This document shows positions 1 through 10,271 of a stretch of DNA of 40,659 nt, in pieces; the first letter of the stretch is position 1, and every line of letters begins with the position of its first letter. The position numbers and the translations under genes are program-made. Under the pieces are notes generated by a model. That model saw only the letters and a program-made list of their open reading frames with translations, was not told the DNA's origin and did not search any database. Origin of the DNA: Saccharopolyspora montiporae (GTDB taxonomy: Bacteria > Actinomycetota > Actinomycetes > Mycobacteriales > Pseudonocardiaceae); NCBI RefSeq assembly GCF_015209505.1, contig NZ_JADEYC010000046.1:1-40659 (forward strand), written 5' to 3'.

Positions 1-1
1 G

Positions 2-115
2 CCCCCGCCCGGGGCGCCGGGCCGCCCGGGACCGGGGCAGCAGCACCCGCCGCAGCAGCACCCGCCGCAGCCGCCGCGCCCGCCCCAGCAGCCGCAGTCC
101 GGCGCCCGCCGCTAG
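2..115 (+). CDS. C-terminal end of a Pro/Gln-rich protein (partial)
   Basis: An open frame enters from the left edge and ends at TAG 113-115. The 37 visible residues are almost only Pro, Gln, Gly, His and Arg (PPPGAPGRPGPGQQHPPQQH and so on, ending SGARR). This is a disordered tail of the kind attached to many actinobacterial membrane or cell-envelope proteins, but no domain is visible and the product cannot be named. A 15-bp tandem repeat encodes two QQHPP units. Its stop codon overlaps the stop of the degraded gene on the opposite strand (112-114). Confidence 0.5.
   Translation, partial: PPPGAPGRPGPGQQHPPQQHPPQPPRPPQQPQSGARR
38..67 (+). repeat. two perfect tandem 15-bp units
   Basis: CAGCAGCACCCGCCG occurs at 38-52 and again at 53-67 without mismatch. 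In the reading frame of the partial protein it encodes QQHPP twice. It is a coding microrepeat likely to vary in copy number by slippage. Confidence 0.8.
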
Positions 116-470
116 CGGTCGAGGAAAGACGCGAAGGAGGCGGCGGCCATATCGCGGTCCGCGTACCCGGCGTCGTGCACCCGGTGCAGCCGCTGCCGCG
201 CGGCCTCGGCCATGTCCAGGCGCAGCCCGTCGCCAGTGGCGCTGCGGATGAGCTCGGCGTCCTTGAGCGCCGCGGTCACCGTGAACGAGGGTGTGTCATC
301 GTCCTCCAGGACGGCCCCGCCCTTGACGTGCGCATACGGTGAATCGGTACCGGAGCCCCGCGATCGCGTCCAGGAACGCCCGCGGGTCCACGCCCAGCGC
401 GTCGGCCAGGGCCATCGACTCGCCGACCGCATCGTTGAGCGCCAGCACCCAGCAGCCGCCGCGCGGAACC
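112..470 (-). pseudogene. remnant of a 3-hydroxyisobutyrate dehydrogenase-like gene, frameshifted and 5'-truncated
   Basis: The reverse strand encodes a recognisable C-terminal half of a beta-hydroxyacid (3-hydroxyisobutyrate-type, NAD(P)-dependent) dehydrogenase. The segment WVLALNDAVGESMALADALG, then DPRAFLDAIAG, matches the helical C-terminal domain, followed in another frame by GSGTDSPYAHVKGGAV and the closing helices ending FASFLDR before the stop at 112-114. The frame changes at a run of four C on the plus strand (356-359); removing one base would rejoin DAIAG with SGTDS. The N-terminal Rossmann domain (GxGxxG) and any start codon are absent, and the similarity stops where the aldo/keto reductase begins. 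I infer a decayed gene whose 5' part was deleted. A sequencing error could explain the frameshift but not the missing half. Confidence 0.7.
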
Positions 471-495
471 GGTCCGGCTGCGGTGTCATGGGGGC

Positions 496-1470
496 ATGCG
501 CAGCACGATCCTGGGCAAGACCGGTATGGACGTCTCCCGCATCGCCTTCGGCACCTGGCAGGTCGGCGGGGACTGGGGTTCCTACGACGAGCAGGCGGCC
601 ACCGGGGCGATCCGCCACGCGCGGGAGCTGGGCGTCAACCTGTTCGACACGGCGCAGGGGTACGGGTTCGGCGAGGCCGAGGCCCTGCTGGGGCGGGCGC
701 TGCGCCAGGAGCTCGACCGGGACCGGGAGAGCCTGGTCATCGCGACGAAGGGCGGGATCGCTCCGGGAGCTGCGCGCAGCCGCGACGCGGGCCGGTCCTC
801 GCTGCGCTCGGGTGTCGAGCAGAGCCTGCGCGCGCTCGGCGTGGACCACGTGGACCTCTACCAGGTGCACTGGCCCGATCCGCGGACGCCGAGCGAGGAA
901 ACCGCCGGTGCGCTGCAGGAACTCGTCGACGAGGGCAAGATCCGGCACGCCGGGGTGTCCAACTACGACGCGGCCCAGCTGGCCGACTTCGACCGGACGC
1001 GGCCGGTGGAGACGCTGCAGCCGCCGTACCACCTGTTCCGGCGCGGGATCGAGGCCGAGATCCTGCCCTACGCCCGCACGCACGACATCGGCGTGCTCTG
1101 CTACAGCCCGCTCGCCAGCGGGCTGTTGACCGGCACGATCACCCCGGAGACGCGGTTCGAATCCGGCGACTGGCGCGCGCAGTCCACCGCGTTCCGCGGG
1201 GAGGCGCTGCGGCGCAACCTGGAGATCGTGGACCGGCTCGAAGAATTCGCCGCCGGCAAGCGGATCTCGGTGAGCCAGCTGGCGATCGCCTGGGTGCTGG
1301 CCCAGCAGGGCGTGCACGCGGCGATCGTGGGGGCACGCAGCGCGCGCAACATCGAGAACAGCATCGCCGCGGCCGAGATCGACCTCACCGAGGAAGACCT
1401 GGCCAACATCGAGCGGATCACCGCCGACGCGGTGGAGATCGGCGGGGCCAGTCCGGAAGGCGTCGCCTGA
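496..1470 (+). CDS. aldo/keto reductase
   Basis: This 324-residue protein has the full aldo/keto reductase TIM-barrel pattern. The catalytic tetrad is visible as D51 and Y56 (NLFDTAQGYGFGEAE), K85 (VIATKGG) and H125 (LYQVHWPDP). The C-terminal nucleotide-binding signature is IVGARSARNIENSIAA near residue 275-290. Such enzymes reduce aldehydes or ketones with NADPH in the cytosol; the substrate cannot be read from the sequence. The ATG at 496 gives the family N-terminus (RSTILGKTGMDVSRIAFGTW) although only a weak GGGG precedes it. The gene begins right at the broken end of the dehydrogenase remnant on the other strand, so its promoter must lie within that remnant. It ends at a strong hairpin facing the Clp gene. 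Confidence 0.93.
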   Translation: MRSTILGKTGMDVSRIAFGTWQVGGDWGSYDEQAATGAIRHARELGVNLFDTAQGYGFGEAEALLGRALRQELDRDRESLVIATKGGIAPGAARSRDAGRSSLRSGVEQSLRALGVDHVDLYQVHWPDPRTPSEETAGALQELVDEGKIRHAGVSNYDAAQLADFDRTRPVETLQPPYHLFRRGIEAEILPYARTHDIGVLCYSPLASGLLTGTITPETRFESGDWRAQSTAFRGEALRRNLEIVDRLEEFAAGKRISVSQLAIAWVLAQQGVHAAIVGARSARNIENSIAAAEIDLTEEDLANIERITADAVEIGGASPEGVA

Positions 1471-1495
1471 GCGGTGCCGGCGGGCACGCGCGAAA

Positions 1496-1531
1496 GCGGG
1501 GCGGGTGCGCCGGTGTGCGCACCCGCCCCGC
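1496..1531. terminator. bidirectional intrinsic terminator
   Basis: A perfect 15-bp inverted repeat, GCGGGGCGGGTGCGC and its complement, flanks a 6-nt loop (1511-1516). It lies 25 bp after the aldo/keto reductase stop and 15 bp after the Clp gene stop, so it can serve both convergent genes. There is no T-run, as usual for high-GC actinobacterial terminators. Confidence 0.85.
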
Positions 1532-1546
1532 GGTGTTCGACCCCGG

Positions 1547-4063
1547 TCAGGCAGTGGCCGGTTCGTCGACGGTGGTGGTCAGCTCGCCGTCCTCGGCGTC
1601 GACCCGCAGCCGGCTGCCCTCGGTGAGGCTGCCGTCCAGCAGCAGGTCGCTGATCCGGTCGTCGACCTGGCGCTCGATCGCCCGGCGCAGCGGCCGCGCC
1701 CCGAACTCGGGCTGGTAGCCCCGTTCGGAGATCCAGCCGACCGCGGCGTCGGTGAACTCGACCTCGACGCCCATCGCCCGCAACCGCTCCACGGTCTGCT
1801 CCAGCAGCATGCGGGTGATCGTGTGCAGCTGATCGCCGTCCAGCCGCTTGAACACCACGATCTCGTTGATGCGGTTGAGGAATTCGGGGCGGAACGCCTC
1901 GCGCAGCTTCGGCATGATCCGCTCGTCCAGCGCCGGGGACTCCTCGCCGCTCTTGAAGCCGATCGCGCCGCCGCTGCTGGAGACCAGCTCCGAGCCCAGG
2001 TTGCTGGTCATGATCAGCACCGTGTTGCTGAAGTCGACCGTGCGTCCCTGGCCGTCGGTCATCCGCCCGTCGTCGAGCACCTGCAGCAGCGTGTTGAACA
2101 CGTCCGGGTGGGCCTTCTCGATCTCGTCGAGCAGCACCACCGAGTACGGGTGGCGCCGCACCTGCTCGGTGAGCTCACCGGCCTCGCCGTGCCCGACGTA
2201 GCCCGGCGGCGCCCCGACCAGCCGGCTGGCGGTGTGCCGCTCCTGGAACTCGCTCATGTCCAGCCGGACCATCCGCTTCTCGTCGCCGAACAGCGAGGCC
2301 GCCAGCGCCTTGGCCAGCTCCGTCTTGCCGACACCGGTCGGGCCGAGGAACAGGAAGCTGCCCACGGGCCGGTTCGGATCGCCCAGACCGCTGCGCGAGC
2401 GCCGCACCGCGCGGGCCAGCGCCCGCACGGCGTCGTCCTGGCCGACGACCCGCTCGTGCAGTTCCTGCTCCAGCCGCTGCAGCCGGACCTTCTCGGCCGC
2501 GGTCAGCTGGCTGACCGGCACGCCCGTCGCCCGGGAGACCACCTCGGCGATGTCCTCCTCGGTGACCTCCAGCACCTCGGCCTGCTCGGAAGCGCCGAGC
2601 TCTTGAAGCTCCCGCTGCGCCTGGTTGATCCGGTCGCGCAGCTCGGAGGCCCGCTCGTACTCCTCGGCGGCCACCGCCTGCTCCTTGTCCTGCTCCAGCT
2701 GCTCGACGCGCTGCCGGATGCCGGCCTCCTGCGAGTCCGGGGACAGCGCCGCGAGACGCTTGCGCGCACCCGCCTGGTCGATCAGGTCGATCGCCTTGTC
2801 CGGCAGGAACCGGTCGGTGACGTACTGGTCGGACAGCCGGGCCGCCGCGTCGACCGCGGTCTCGGTGTAGTGGACCTGGTGGTGCTGCTCGTAGCTTTCC
2901 TGCAGGCCGCGCAGGATCGAGACGGTGTCGGCCACGGTCGGTTCGGGCACCTGCACGGGACCGAACCGGCGCTCCAGGGCCTGGTCCTTCTCGATGTTCT
3001 TGCGGTACTCCTCCAGCGTGGTCGCGCCGACCACGTGCAGTTCCCCGCGGGCCAGCCGCGGCTTGAGCATGTTGCCGGCGTCCACCGCGCCTTCGGCGCC
3101 ACCGGCGCCGACCACGGTGTGCAGCTCGTCGAGGAACAGGATGATCCGCTCGCTGTTGCCGGAAACCTCGTCGATGACCTTGGTCATCCGCTCCTCGAAG
3201 TCACCGCGGTAGCGGGTGCCGGCGAGCATGCCGGACAGGTCCAGCTGCACGACGCGCTTGCCCTCCAGCACCTTCGGCACCTGGCCGTCCACGATGCGCT
3301 GGGCCAGGCCCTCGACGATGGCGGTCTTGCCGACACCGGCCTCGCCGATGAGCACCGGGTTGTTCTTGGTGCGCCGGGACAGGATCTCCACCGTCTGCTC
3401 GATCTCGTCGGCGCGGCCGATGACCGGGTCGAGCTCGCCGCCGCGGGCGCGTTCGGTCAGGTCGGTGCCGTACTGGTCGAGCGTGGGCGTCTCGGTGCTG
3501 CCGGACTGGGCGCCGCCGTCCGGGCCGGCCTGCTCGGCTTGCTGCTGGGCCGAGCGCAGCGACTCCGGGCCCGCGCCGTGCGCGGACAGCAGCCGCCCGG
3601 TCTCCGAGTCGGAGTTGGCCGCCATGGCCAGCAGGATGTGCTGCGGGCCGATGTAGGTCGAGCCCAGGGCCCGCGCCACCTGGTGCGCGTCGGTGAGCAC
3701 GGTCTTCGCCGCCAGCGTCACGGTCAGCCCCTGCTCGTCGGACACCGGGGTGCCGGACTTGGCGGGCAGGTGCTCCTCGATCCGCTTGCTGAACGAGTCC
3801 GCGTCCACGCTCGCCTGGTTCAGCATCCGCCGGGTGGGCTCTTGGTTGCTCGCAGCCCACAGCAGGTGCAGGGCGTCCAGGTCGTTCTGCCCGCGCTCCC
3901 GCGCGTACCCGACGGCTTCACCCAGCAACTGCTGCGCCTGCTCGGTCATCAGCTCGGTGATGTCGATCCGACGCGAGCGGGGCGAGGTGTCGTCGGTGCC
4001 GAAGAAGCGGGCGAAGTAGTCGTCGAACGGTCCGCCGCCGACCGGTCCGAAGAACGTGGCCAT
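1547..4063 (-). CDS. Clp protease ATP-binding subunit, ClpC-type AAA+ unfoldase
   Basis: The 838-residue protein has a double Clp N-domain (about residues 35-180), AAA+ module 1 with Walker A GEAGVGKT near 240 and Walker B ILFLDELH, a short UVR-like middle segment (AAEEYERASELRDRI, about 470), and AAA+ module 2 with Walker A GPTGVGKT near 576 and VVLLDEIEKAHPD. The short middle domain and the IGF tripeptide near residue 699 (the loop that docks on ClpP in ClpA/C/X) favour ClpC over the disaggregase ClpB. It would unfold proteins for ClpP in the cytosol. The ATG at 4061-4063 is chosen because GAGGAGG lies just upstream and MATFFGPVGGGPFDDYF is a typical start; a longer frame to 4105 would carry that ribosome site inside it. 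Standing alone behind a HAIR-like site, it looks like a heat-inducible second ClpC paralogue. Confidence 0.92.
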   Translation of the reverse strand: MATFFGPVGGGPFDDYFARFFGTDDTSPRSRRIDITELMTEQAQQLLGEAVGYARERGQNDLDALHLLWAASNQEPTRRMLNQASVDADSFSKRIEEHLPAKSGTPVSDEQGLTVTLAAKTVLTDAHQVARALGSTYIGPQHILLAMAANSDSETGRLLSAHGAGPESLRSAQQQAEQAGPDGGAQSGSTETPTLDQYGTDLTERARGGELDPVIGRADEIEQTVEILSRRTKNNPVLIGEAGVGKTAIVEGLAQRIVDGQVPKVLEGKRVVQLDLSGMLAGTRYRGDFEERMTKVIDEVSGNSERIILFLDELHTVVGAGGAEGAVDAGNMLKPRLARGELHVVGATTLEEYRKNIEKDQALERRFGPVQVPEPTVADTVSILRGLQESYEQHHQVHYTETAVDAAARLSDQYVTDRFLPDKAIDLIDQAGARKRLAALSPDSQEAGIRQRVEQLEQDKEQAVAAEEYERASELRDRINQAQRELQELGASEQAEVLEVTEEDIAEVVSRATGVPVSQLTAAEKVRLQRLEQELHERVVGQDDAVRALARAVRRSRSGLGDPNRPVGSFLFLGPTGVGKTELAKALAASLFGDEKRMVRLDMSEFQERHTASRLVGAPPGYVGHGEAGELTEQVRRHPYSVVLLDEIEKAHPDVFNTLLQVLDDGRMTDGQGRTVDFSNTVLIMTSNLGSELVSSSGGAIGFKSGEESPALDERIMPKLREAFRPEFLNRINEIVVFKRLDGDQLHTITRMLLEQTVERLRAMGVEVEFTDAAVGWISERGYQPEFGARPLRRAIERQVDDRISDLLLDGSLTEGSRLRVDAEDGELTTTVDEPATA

Positions 4064-4108
4064 TCCGTACCTCCTCGCGACAGTGTTGCTGGCTGCCGCA
4101 GCCATCTC

Positions 4109-4129
4109 CTTGAGTCTTCTACTATCAAC
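4109..4129 (-). promoter_or_regulatory. HAIR-like (HspR) heat-shock operator
   Basis: Reading toward the Clp gene the site is GTTGATA-N7-ACTCAAG. The HspR consensus (HAIR) is CTTGAGT-N7-ACTCAAG; the proximal half is perfect, the distal half matches at four of seven positions, and the 7-bp spacer is exact. It sits 45 bp upstream of the start codon, where a repressor would block transcription start. Confidence 0.65.
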
Positions 4130-4344
4130 TAACGTCAGTAGCCCTCGGATAATTCCGGGGCGAGATCAGCGAGACCCACGTCACGCCGAACGGCTCCGCT
4201 CGGCTGCCGCGGCACCCGGTACAACACCGCGACCCCGCCTGCGGCTTCCCCGGTGCACAAGCCTTGACTTGCAGCGCGCTGGAAGTCGCACCGTGGCCGT
4301 ACCGGGTCCGCACCGGGCGGGCCGCGCACGAGGAGGCAGGGCCG

Positions 4345-4968
4345 ATGGAGACTTCGGTGGACACCGCGGTGTTCGAGGACGGCTATCGGAAGGGCGATCC
4401 GCCCTGGGTGATCGGGCAGCCGCAGCCGGCGCTGGTGGAGCTCGAACGCGCCGGGCAGGTCAGCGGGACCGTGCTGGACATCGGCTGCGGGACCGGGGAC
4501 AACGCGGTGCACCTCGCCGCGCTGGGCTACGACGTGGTGGGCATCGACGCCTCGCCCACAGCACTGCAACGGGCCCGGGCCACCGCGGCCGCTCGCGGGG
4601 TCGAGGTCCGGTTCGAGCAGGCCGACGCCCTCGACCTGTCCGCGCAGGCGGTGTACGACACCGTGCTGGACAGCGCGCTGTTCCACATCTTCGGGACCGC
4701 CGACCAGCTCCGCTACACGCGCAGCCTGCACCGGGCGGTCCGCGGCCGGGTTCACCTGCTGGCGCTGGCCGATGCCGAACCGCAGATCGGCCCGCGGGTC
4801 AGCGCCGCGGAGATCCGCGCCGCGTTCGCGGACGGCTGGCAACTGACCCGCCTCGAACGGGCCCACTACCGCGGGGTGGCGCGCGGCGACTCCGCGGCGG
4901 CGTTCGGCGTCGCCGAAGGCGAGATCGTCGACGCGCCGGCGTGGTCGGCCACCGCCGTCCGGCGCTGA
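4345..4968 (+). CDS. class I SAM-dependent methyltransferase
   Basis: This 207-residue protein has the SAM-binding motif I VLDIGCGTGDN at residues 43-53, the acidic ribose-binding residue after strand 2 (VVGIDAS), and a motif-IV-like VLDSALFHIF segment. The N-terminus (FEDGYRKGDPPWVIGQPQPA) resembles the thiopurine-methyltransferase-like small-molecule methyltransferases common in actinobacteria. The acceptor substrate is unknown. I chose ATG 4345 because GAGGAGG lies at 4330-4336; the frame is open back to 4264 but that part looks non-coding. The XdhC-like gene follows after 22 bp on the same strand, so the two are probably cotranscribed. Confidence 0.85.
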   Translation: METSVDTAVFEDGYRKGDPPWVIGQPQPALVELERAGQVSGTVLDIGCGTGDNAVHLAALGYDVVGIDASPTALQRARATAAARGVEVRFEQADALDLSAQAVYDTVLDSALFHIFGTADQLRYTRSLHRAVRGRVHLLALADAEPQIGPRVSAAEIRAAFADGWQLTRLERAHYRGVARGDSAAAFGVAEGEIVDAPAWSATAVRR

Positions 4969-4990
4969 GCCGCGGTGGCAGACTGCGCGC

Positions 4991-5500
4991 ATGTCGGACG
5001 AATCCTGCGCGGTGGCGCACGGTAGTTCTCCCGCCGAGGTGGGGGAGCGGGCATTGGCGGCGGTGTTCGCGGGTCCGGTCGCCGGGCACCTGCTGCACTT
5101 CGGGCGCGAGCTGGGGTTCGCGGTGCGGCTGGTCGAACCGGACCCGCAGCGCGCCGCCGAAGCGCGCAACGGCGGAATCCCGGTGCAGCAGGCGGTGACC
5201 GGGCTCGACGACGGCACCGACATCGTGGTCACCGACCACCACCGGCCGGAACTGGGGTCCGTGCTGCGCGATGCGCTGCACGGGCCCAGCCGGTGGATCG
5301 GCGTGCTCGGCAACCCGCGGCACGAAGGCCCGCACGTGGCGGCGCTGCGCGAGCTCGGCGTCGCCGAGGAGAGCATCGCCCGGGTGCACCGCCCGGTCGG
5401 ACTCAACATCGGTTCCCGCACCCCGCCGGAGATCGCGCTGGCCACGCTGGCCGGCCTGATCGCCGACCGCAACGGCAGGCCGGGCGGCTTCGAGTTCTGA
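4991..5500 (+). CDS. XdhC-family protein, C-terminal Rossmann domain only
   Basis: The 169 residues match the C-terminal half of XdhC/CoxI/PaoD maturation factors, which help insert sulfurated molybdenum cofactor into xanthine-dehydrogenase-family enzymes. The diagnostic end is present: GSRTPPEIALATLAGLIADR, then NGRPGGF. The N-terminal XdhC/CoxI domain is missing; full proteins are about 300 residues or more. The front part has a Rossmann-like GRELGFAVRLVEPDP segment. It lies 27 kb from the molybdenum hydroxylase at 32.7-36.3 kb, which has no XdhC gene beside it, so it might serve that enzyme in trans (inference). No strong ribosome site precedes the ATG. Confidence 0.8.
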   Translation: MSDESCAVAHGSSPAEVGERALAAVFAGPVAGHLLHFGRELGFAVRLVEPDPQRAAEARNGGIPVQQAVTGLDDGTDIVVTDHHRPELGSVLRDALHGPSRWIGVLGNPRHEGPHVAALRELGVAEESIARVHRPVGLNIGSRTPPEIALATLAGLIADRNGRPGGFEF

Positions 5501-5572
5501 GGTCTCGCGCGGGGGCTCGGCTCGGGGCTATGCTGCGCCGCGCTCGGTGACCCGATGCGGGAGGAGCGCGCG

Positions 5573-7117
5573 GTGTCCGGTATCGCGTTTCGGGAGTTGT
5601 CCCCGGTGTCGTTCCTGCAGCGCGCTGCGGAGGTGTTCGCCGATCGCCCCGCGGTGGTCGACGGCGCCGACGTTCGCTCCTACGCCGAGTTCTGGGATCG
5701 CGCGCAACGGATGGCCGGCGCGCTGGTGGCGCGCGGGATCCAGCCCGGGGACCGGGTGGCGGTGCTCGCGCCCAACTCACCGGTGCTGTTGGAGGCGCAT
5801 TACGGCGTCCCGCTGGCCGGGGCGGTGCTCGTCGCGCTGAACACCCGGCTGTCCGCGGCCGAGATCGGATACATCCTGCAGCACAGCGGTTCTCGGCTGC
5901 TGCTGGTGGACGATGCGCTGACCGAGCTCGCCGAGCGGGCGCTGGGCGAGCTCGGCGCCGACGCTCCCGAGGCGGTCGGCGCGGACCGGTTCGAGCGCGA
6001 GCTGCGCGGCGCCGAACCGCACCGGCACGAGATCACCGACGAGCGCGGGCTGCTCTCGCTCAACTACACCAGCGGCACCACCGGCCGCCCGAAAGGCGTG
6101 ATGTACCACCACCGCGGCGCCTACCTGCAGGCGCTGGCGATGGCCTACCACGCGCAGTTGGACACCTCGGCGCGCTACCTGTGGACGCTGCCGATGTTCC
6201 ACACCAACGGCTGGTGCTTCCCGTGGGCGGTGACCGCGGCGGGGGCGGTGCACCAGTGCCTGCGTGCGGTGGACCCGGCCGAGATCTGGCGTGCGGTGCA
6301 CGAGGACGGGGTTACGCACTTCTGCGCCGCCCCTACGGTGCTGACCGGGTTGACCGAGCATCCCGCCGCCGCTCGGCCGCAGCAGGTGGTGCGGGTGTTC
6401 GCCGGCGGGGCGCCGCCGTGGCCCGCGTTGCTGGAGCGCACCGGCGAACTGGGGCTGGACGTCCGCCACCTCTACGGGCTGACCGAGACCTTCGGGCCCG
6501 CGGTGGTCTGCGAGGTGCAGCCCGAGTGGGCGTCGCGCGCACCCGATGAGCGCGCCCGGCTGATCGCCCGGCAGGGCATCGCCAACGTCATCGCCGAACC
6601 GGTGCGGGTCGCCGATCCCGAGGGGCGCGACGTGCCGGCGGACGGGGAGACGGCCGGAGAACTCCTGCTGCGTGGCAACGATGTGATGCTGGGCTACTAC
6701 CGCGACGAGGAAGCCACCGCGGCGGCCACGCTGGACGGCTGGTTCCGTAGCGGCGATCTGGCCGTGCGCCACCCGGACGGCTACGTGGAGATCCGGGACC
6801 GGCTCAAGGACGTGATCATCTCCGGCGGGGAGAACATCGCCTCGGTGGAGGTGGAGAACGCGCTGACCGCGCATCCCGACGTGCTGGAAGCCGCGGTCGT
6901 GGGCGTGCCGGACGAGAAGTGGGGCGAGGTGCCGGTCGCGCACGTGGCGCTGCGCAGCGGTGCGCGCACCACCGAGCAGGAGCTCATCGACCACGTGCGC
7001 GAGCGGATCGCCCGCTTCAAGGCGCCGCGGTACGTCGTGTTCGGCGACCTGCCCAAGACCTCCACCGGCAAGCTGCGCAAGAATGTGCTGCGCCAGCGCT
7101 CCCGTACCGGCGGCTGA
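5573..7117 (+). CDS. AMP-forming fatty acyl-CoA synthetase
   Basis: An ANL-superfamily adenylate-forming enzyme of 514 residues that would activate a fatty or carboxylic acid to acyl-AMP and then acyl-CoA. Motifs in order: P-loop LNYTSGTTGRPKG, the A5-like LYGLTETFGP, the A7/A8 hinge WFRSGDLAVRHPDGYVEIRD, and A10 PKTSTGKLRKN with the catalytic lysine. The sequence resembles medium/long-chain FACS enzymes of actinobacteria; chain length cannot be told. I prefer GTG 5573, preceded by GGGAGGAG at the right distance; the in-frame ATG at 5555 would place that site inside the gene. It ends 3 bp from the convergent recQ stop. Confidence 0.92.
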   Translation: MSGIAFRELSPVSFLQRAAEVFADRPAVVDGADVRSYAEFWDRAQRMAGALVARGIQPGDRVAVLAPNSPVLLEAHYGVPLAGAVLVALNTRLSAAEIGYILQHSGSRLLLVDDALTELAERALGELGADAPEAVGADRFERELRGAEPHRHEITDERGLLSLNYTSGTTGRPKGVMYHHRGAYLQALAMAYHAQLDTSARYLWTLPMFHTNGWCFPWAVTAAGAVHQCLRAVDPAEIWRAVHEDGVTHFCAAPTVLTGLTEHPAAARPQQVVRVFAGGAPPWPALLERTGELGLDVRHLYGLTETFGPAVVCEVQPEWASRAPDERARLIARQGIANVIAEPVRVADPEGRDVPADGETAGELLLRGNDVMLGYYRDEEATAAATLDGWFRSGDLAVRHPDGYVEIRDRLKDVIISGGENIASVEVENALTAHPDVLEAAVVGVPDEKWGEVPVAHVALRSGARTTEQELIDHVRERIARFKAPRYVVFGDLPKTSTGKLRKNVLRQRSRTGG

Positions 7118-7120
7118 GCC

Positions 7121-9007
<1,887 letters not shown>

Positions 9008-9116
9008 CGCCGCGGAGTCTAGCCAGCCGCCCCGGGCGAGCGGGTTCCGCGGTGTGTCGTCCGGTGTGACGTGGCGCTCGGGAGGTGTCGCGGGAATGAC
9101 TCGCGATGAAGAATCG

Positions 9117-9146
9117 TTCGTGGAAGTAGTTTAGACTGACAACGAA
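9117..9146 (+). promoter_or_regulatory. AT-richer promoter region with TTCGT/ACGAA dyad
   Basis: The 163-bp gap between recQ and the monooxygenase pair contains a locally AT-richer stretch. TTCGT (9117-9121) and ACGAA (9142-9146) form a short inverted repeat around GTTTAGACTGAC, which may include the -10 region of the rightward operon. The ribosome site GAGGAG is at 9160-9165. Confidence 0.3.
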
Positions 9147-9170
9147 TGGCTCGGTTGCTGAGGAGCGCAG

Positions 9171-10271
9171 ATGCAGTTCGGAATCTTCTCGGTCGGTGAC
9201 GTCACCACCGACCCGACCAACGGCCGCACCCCGTCCGAGGCCGAGCGGATCAAGGCGATGCTGCGGATCGCGCTTAAGGCCGACGAGGTCGGACTGGACG
9301 TGTTCGCCACCGGCGAGCACCACAACCCGCCGTTCGTCCCGTCCTCGCCCACGACGATGCTCGGCTACGTCGCCGCGCGCACCGAGCGGCTGCAGCTGTC
9401 CACGGCCACCACGCTGATCACCACGAACGACCCGGTCAAGATCGCCGAGGACTTCGCGATGCTGCAGCACGTGGCCGACGGCCGGGTGGACGTGATGATG
9501 GGCCGCGGCAACACCGGACCCGTCTACCCGTGGTTCGGCCAGGACATCCGGCAGGGCATCCCGCTCGCGCTGGAGAACTACCACCTGCTGCACCGGTTGT
9601 GGCGCGAGGACGTCGTCGACTGGGAGGGGCGGTTCCGCACCCCGCTGCAGTCGTTCACCGCCACGCCCCGGCCGCTGGACGGCGTGCCGCCGTTCGTCTG
9701 GCACGGGTCGATCCGCAGCCCGGAGATCGCCGAGCAGGCCGCCTACTACGGCGACGGGTTCTTCCACAACAACATCTTCTGGCCCGCCGAACACACCAAG
9801 CGGATGGTCGACCTCTACCGGCGCCGCTTCGAGCACTACGGGCATGGCAGTGCCGACCAGGCGATCGTCGGCTTGGGCGGGCAGGTGTTCATGCGCAAGA
9901 ACTCGCAGGACGCCGTCAGCGAGTTCCGGCCGTACTTCGACCACGCACCGGTCTACGGCGGCGGTCCGACGCTGGAGGAGTTCACCGAGCAGACGCCGCT
10001 GACGGTGGGCAGCCCGCAGCAGGTCATCGACCGGACGCTGCGGTTCCGCGCGGATTTCGGCGACTACCAGCGCCAGTTGTTCCTGATGGATCACGCGGGA
10101 CTGCCGCTCAAGACCGTGCTCGAACAGCTCGACCTGCTCGGCGAGGAGGTCGTTCCGGTGCTGCGCGAGGAGTTCGCCAAGCAGCGCCCGAGCCACGTGC
10201 CGGACGCGCCCACGCACGCCGCGCTGCTGGCCCAGCAGCAGGAGCAGCAGGAAGAAGGTGTCTCCCGATGA
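9171..10271 (+). CDS. FMN-dependent luciferase-like monooxygenase, CE1758 family
   Basis: A 366-residue bacterial-luciferase-like (LLM) TIM-barrel enzyme. Recognisable segments are LDVFATGEHHNPPFVPSSP near the N-terminus, the phosphate-binding GRVDVMMGRGNTGPVYPW, and PPFVWHGSIRSPEIAEQAA. The N-terminus (QFGIFSVGDVTTDPTNG) and the gene immediately downstream identify the CE1758 family, which is encoded with a dedicated CE1759-type FMN reductase. It would oxidise an unknown organic substrate with O2 and reduced FMN. The start is set by GAGGAG five bases upstream. Its stop overlaps the reductase start (ATGA at 10268-10271), so translation is probably coupled. Confidence 0.9.
   Translation: MQFGIFSVGDVTTDPTNGRTPSEAERIKAMLRIALKADEVGLDVFATGEHHNPPFVPSSPTTMLGYVAARTERLQLSTATTLITTNDPVKIAEDFAMLQHVADGRVDVMMGRGNTGPVYPWFGQDIRQGIPLALENYHLLHRLWREDVVDWEGRFRTPLQSFTATPRPLDGVPPFVWHGSIRSPEIAEQAAYYGDGFFHNNIFWPAEHTKRMVDLYRRRFEHYGHGSADQAIVGLGGQVFMRKNSQDAVSEFRPYFDHAPVYGGGPTLEEFTEQTPLTVGSPQQVIDRTLRFRADFGDYQRQLFLMDHAGLPLKTVLEQLDLLGEEVVPVLREEFAKQRPSHVPDAPTHAALLAQQQEQQEEGVSR

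Noticed and set aside
38..67. tandem repeat as a possible CRISPR or regulatory array
   Set aside because: Only two directly abutting 15-bp units without spacers, in frame with a Pro/Gln-rich coding sequence.
1505..4132. 875-residue open frame on the plus strand
   Set aside because: It is exactly antisense to the Clp unfoldase; its translation is Val/Leu/Arg/Gln-rich without motifs, while the minus strand has full AAA+ motifs.
4264..4344. upstream extension of the methyltransferase start
   Set aside because: It would place the GAGGAGG ribosome site inside the gene and adds residues not typical of the family.
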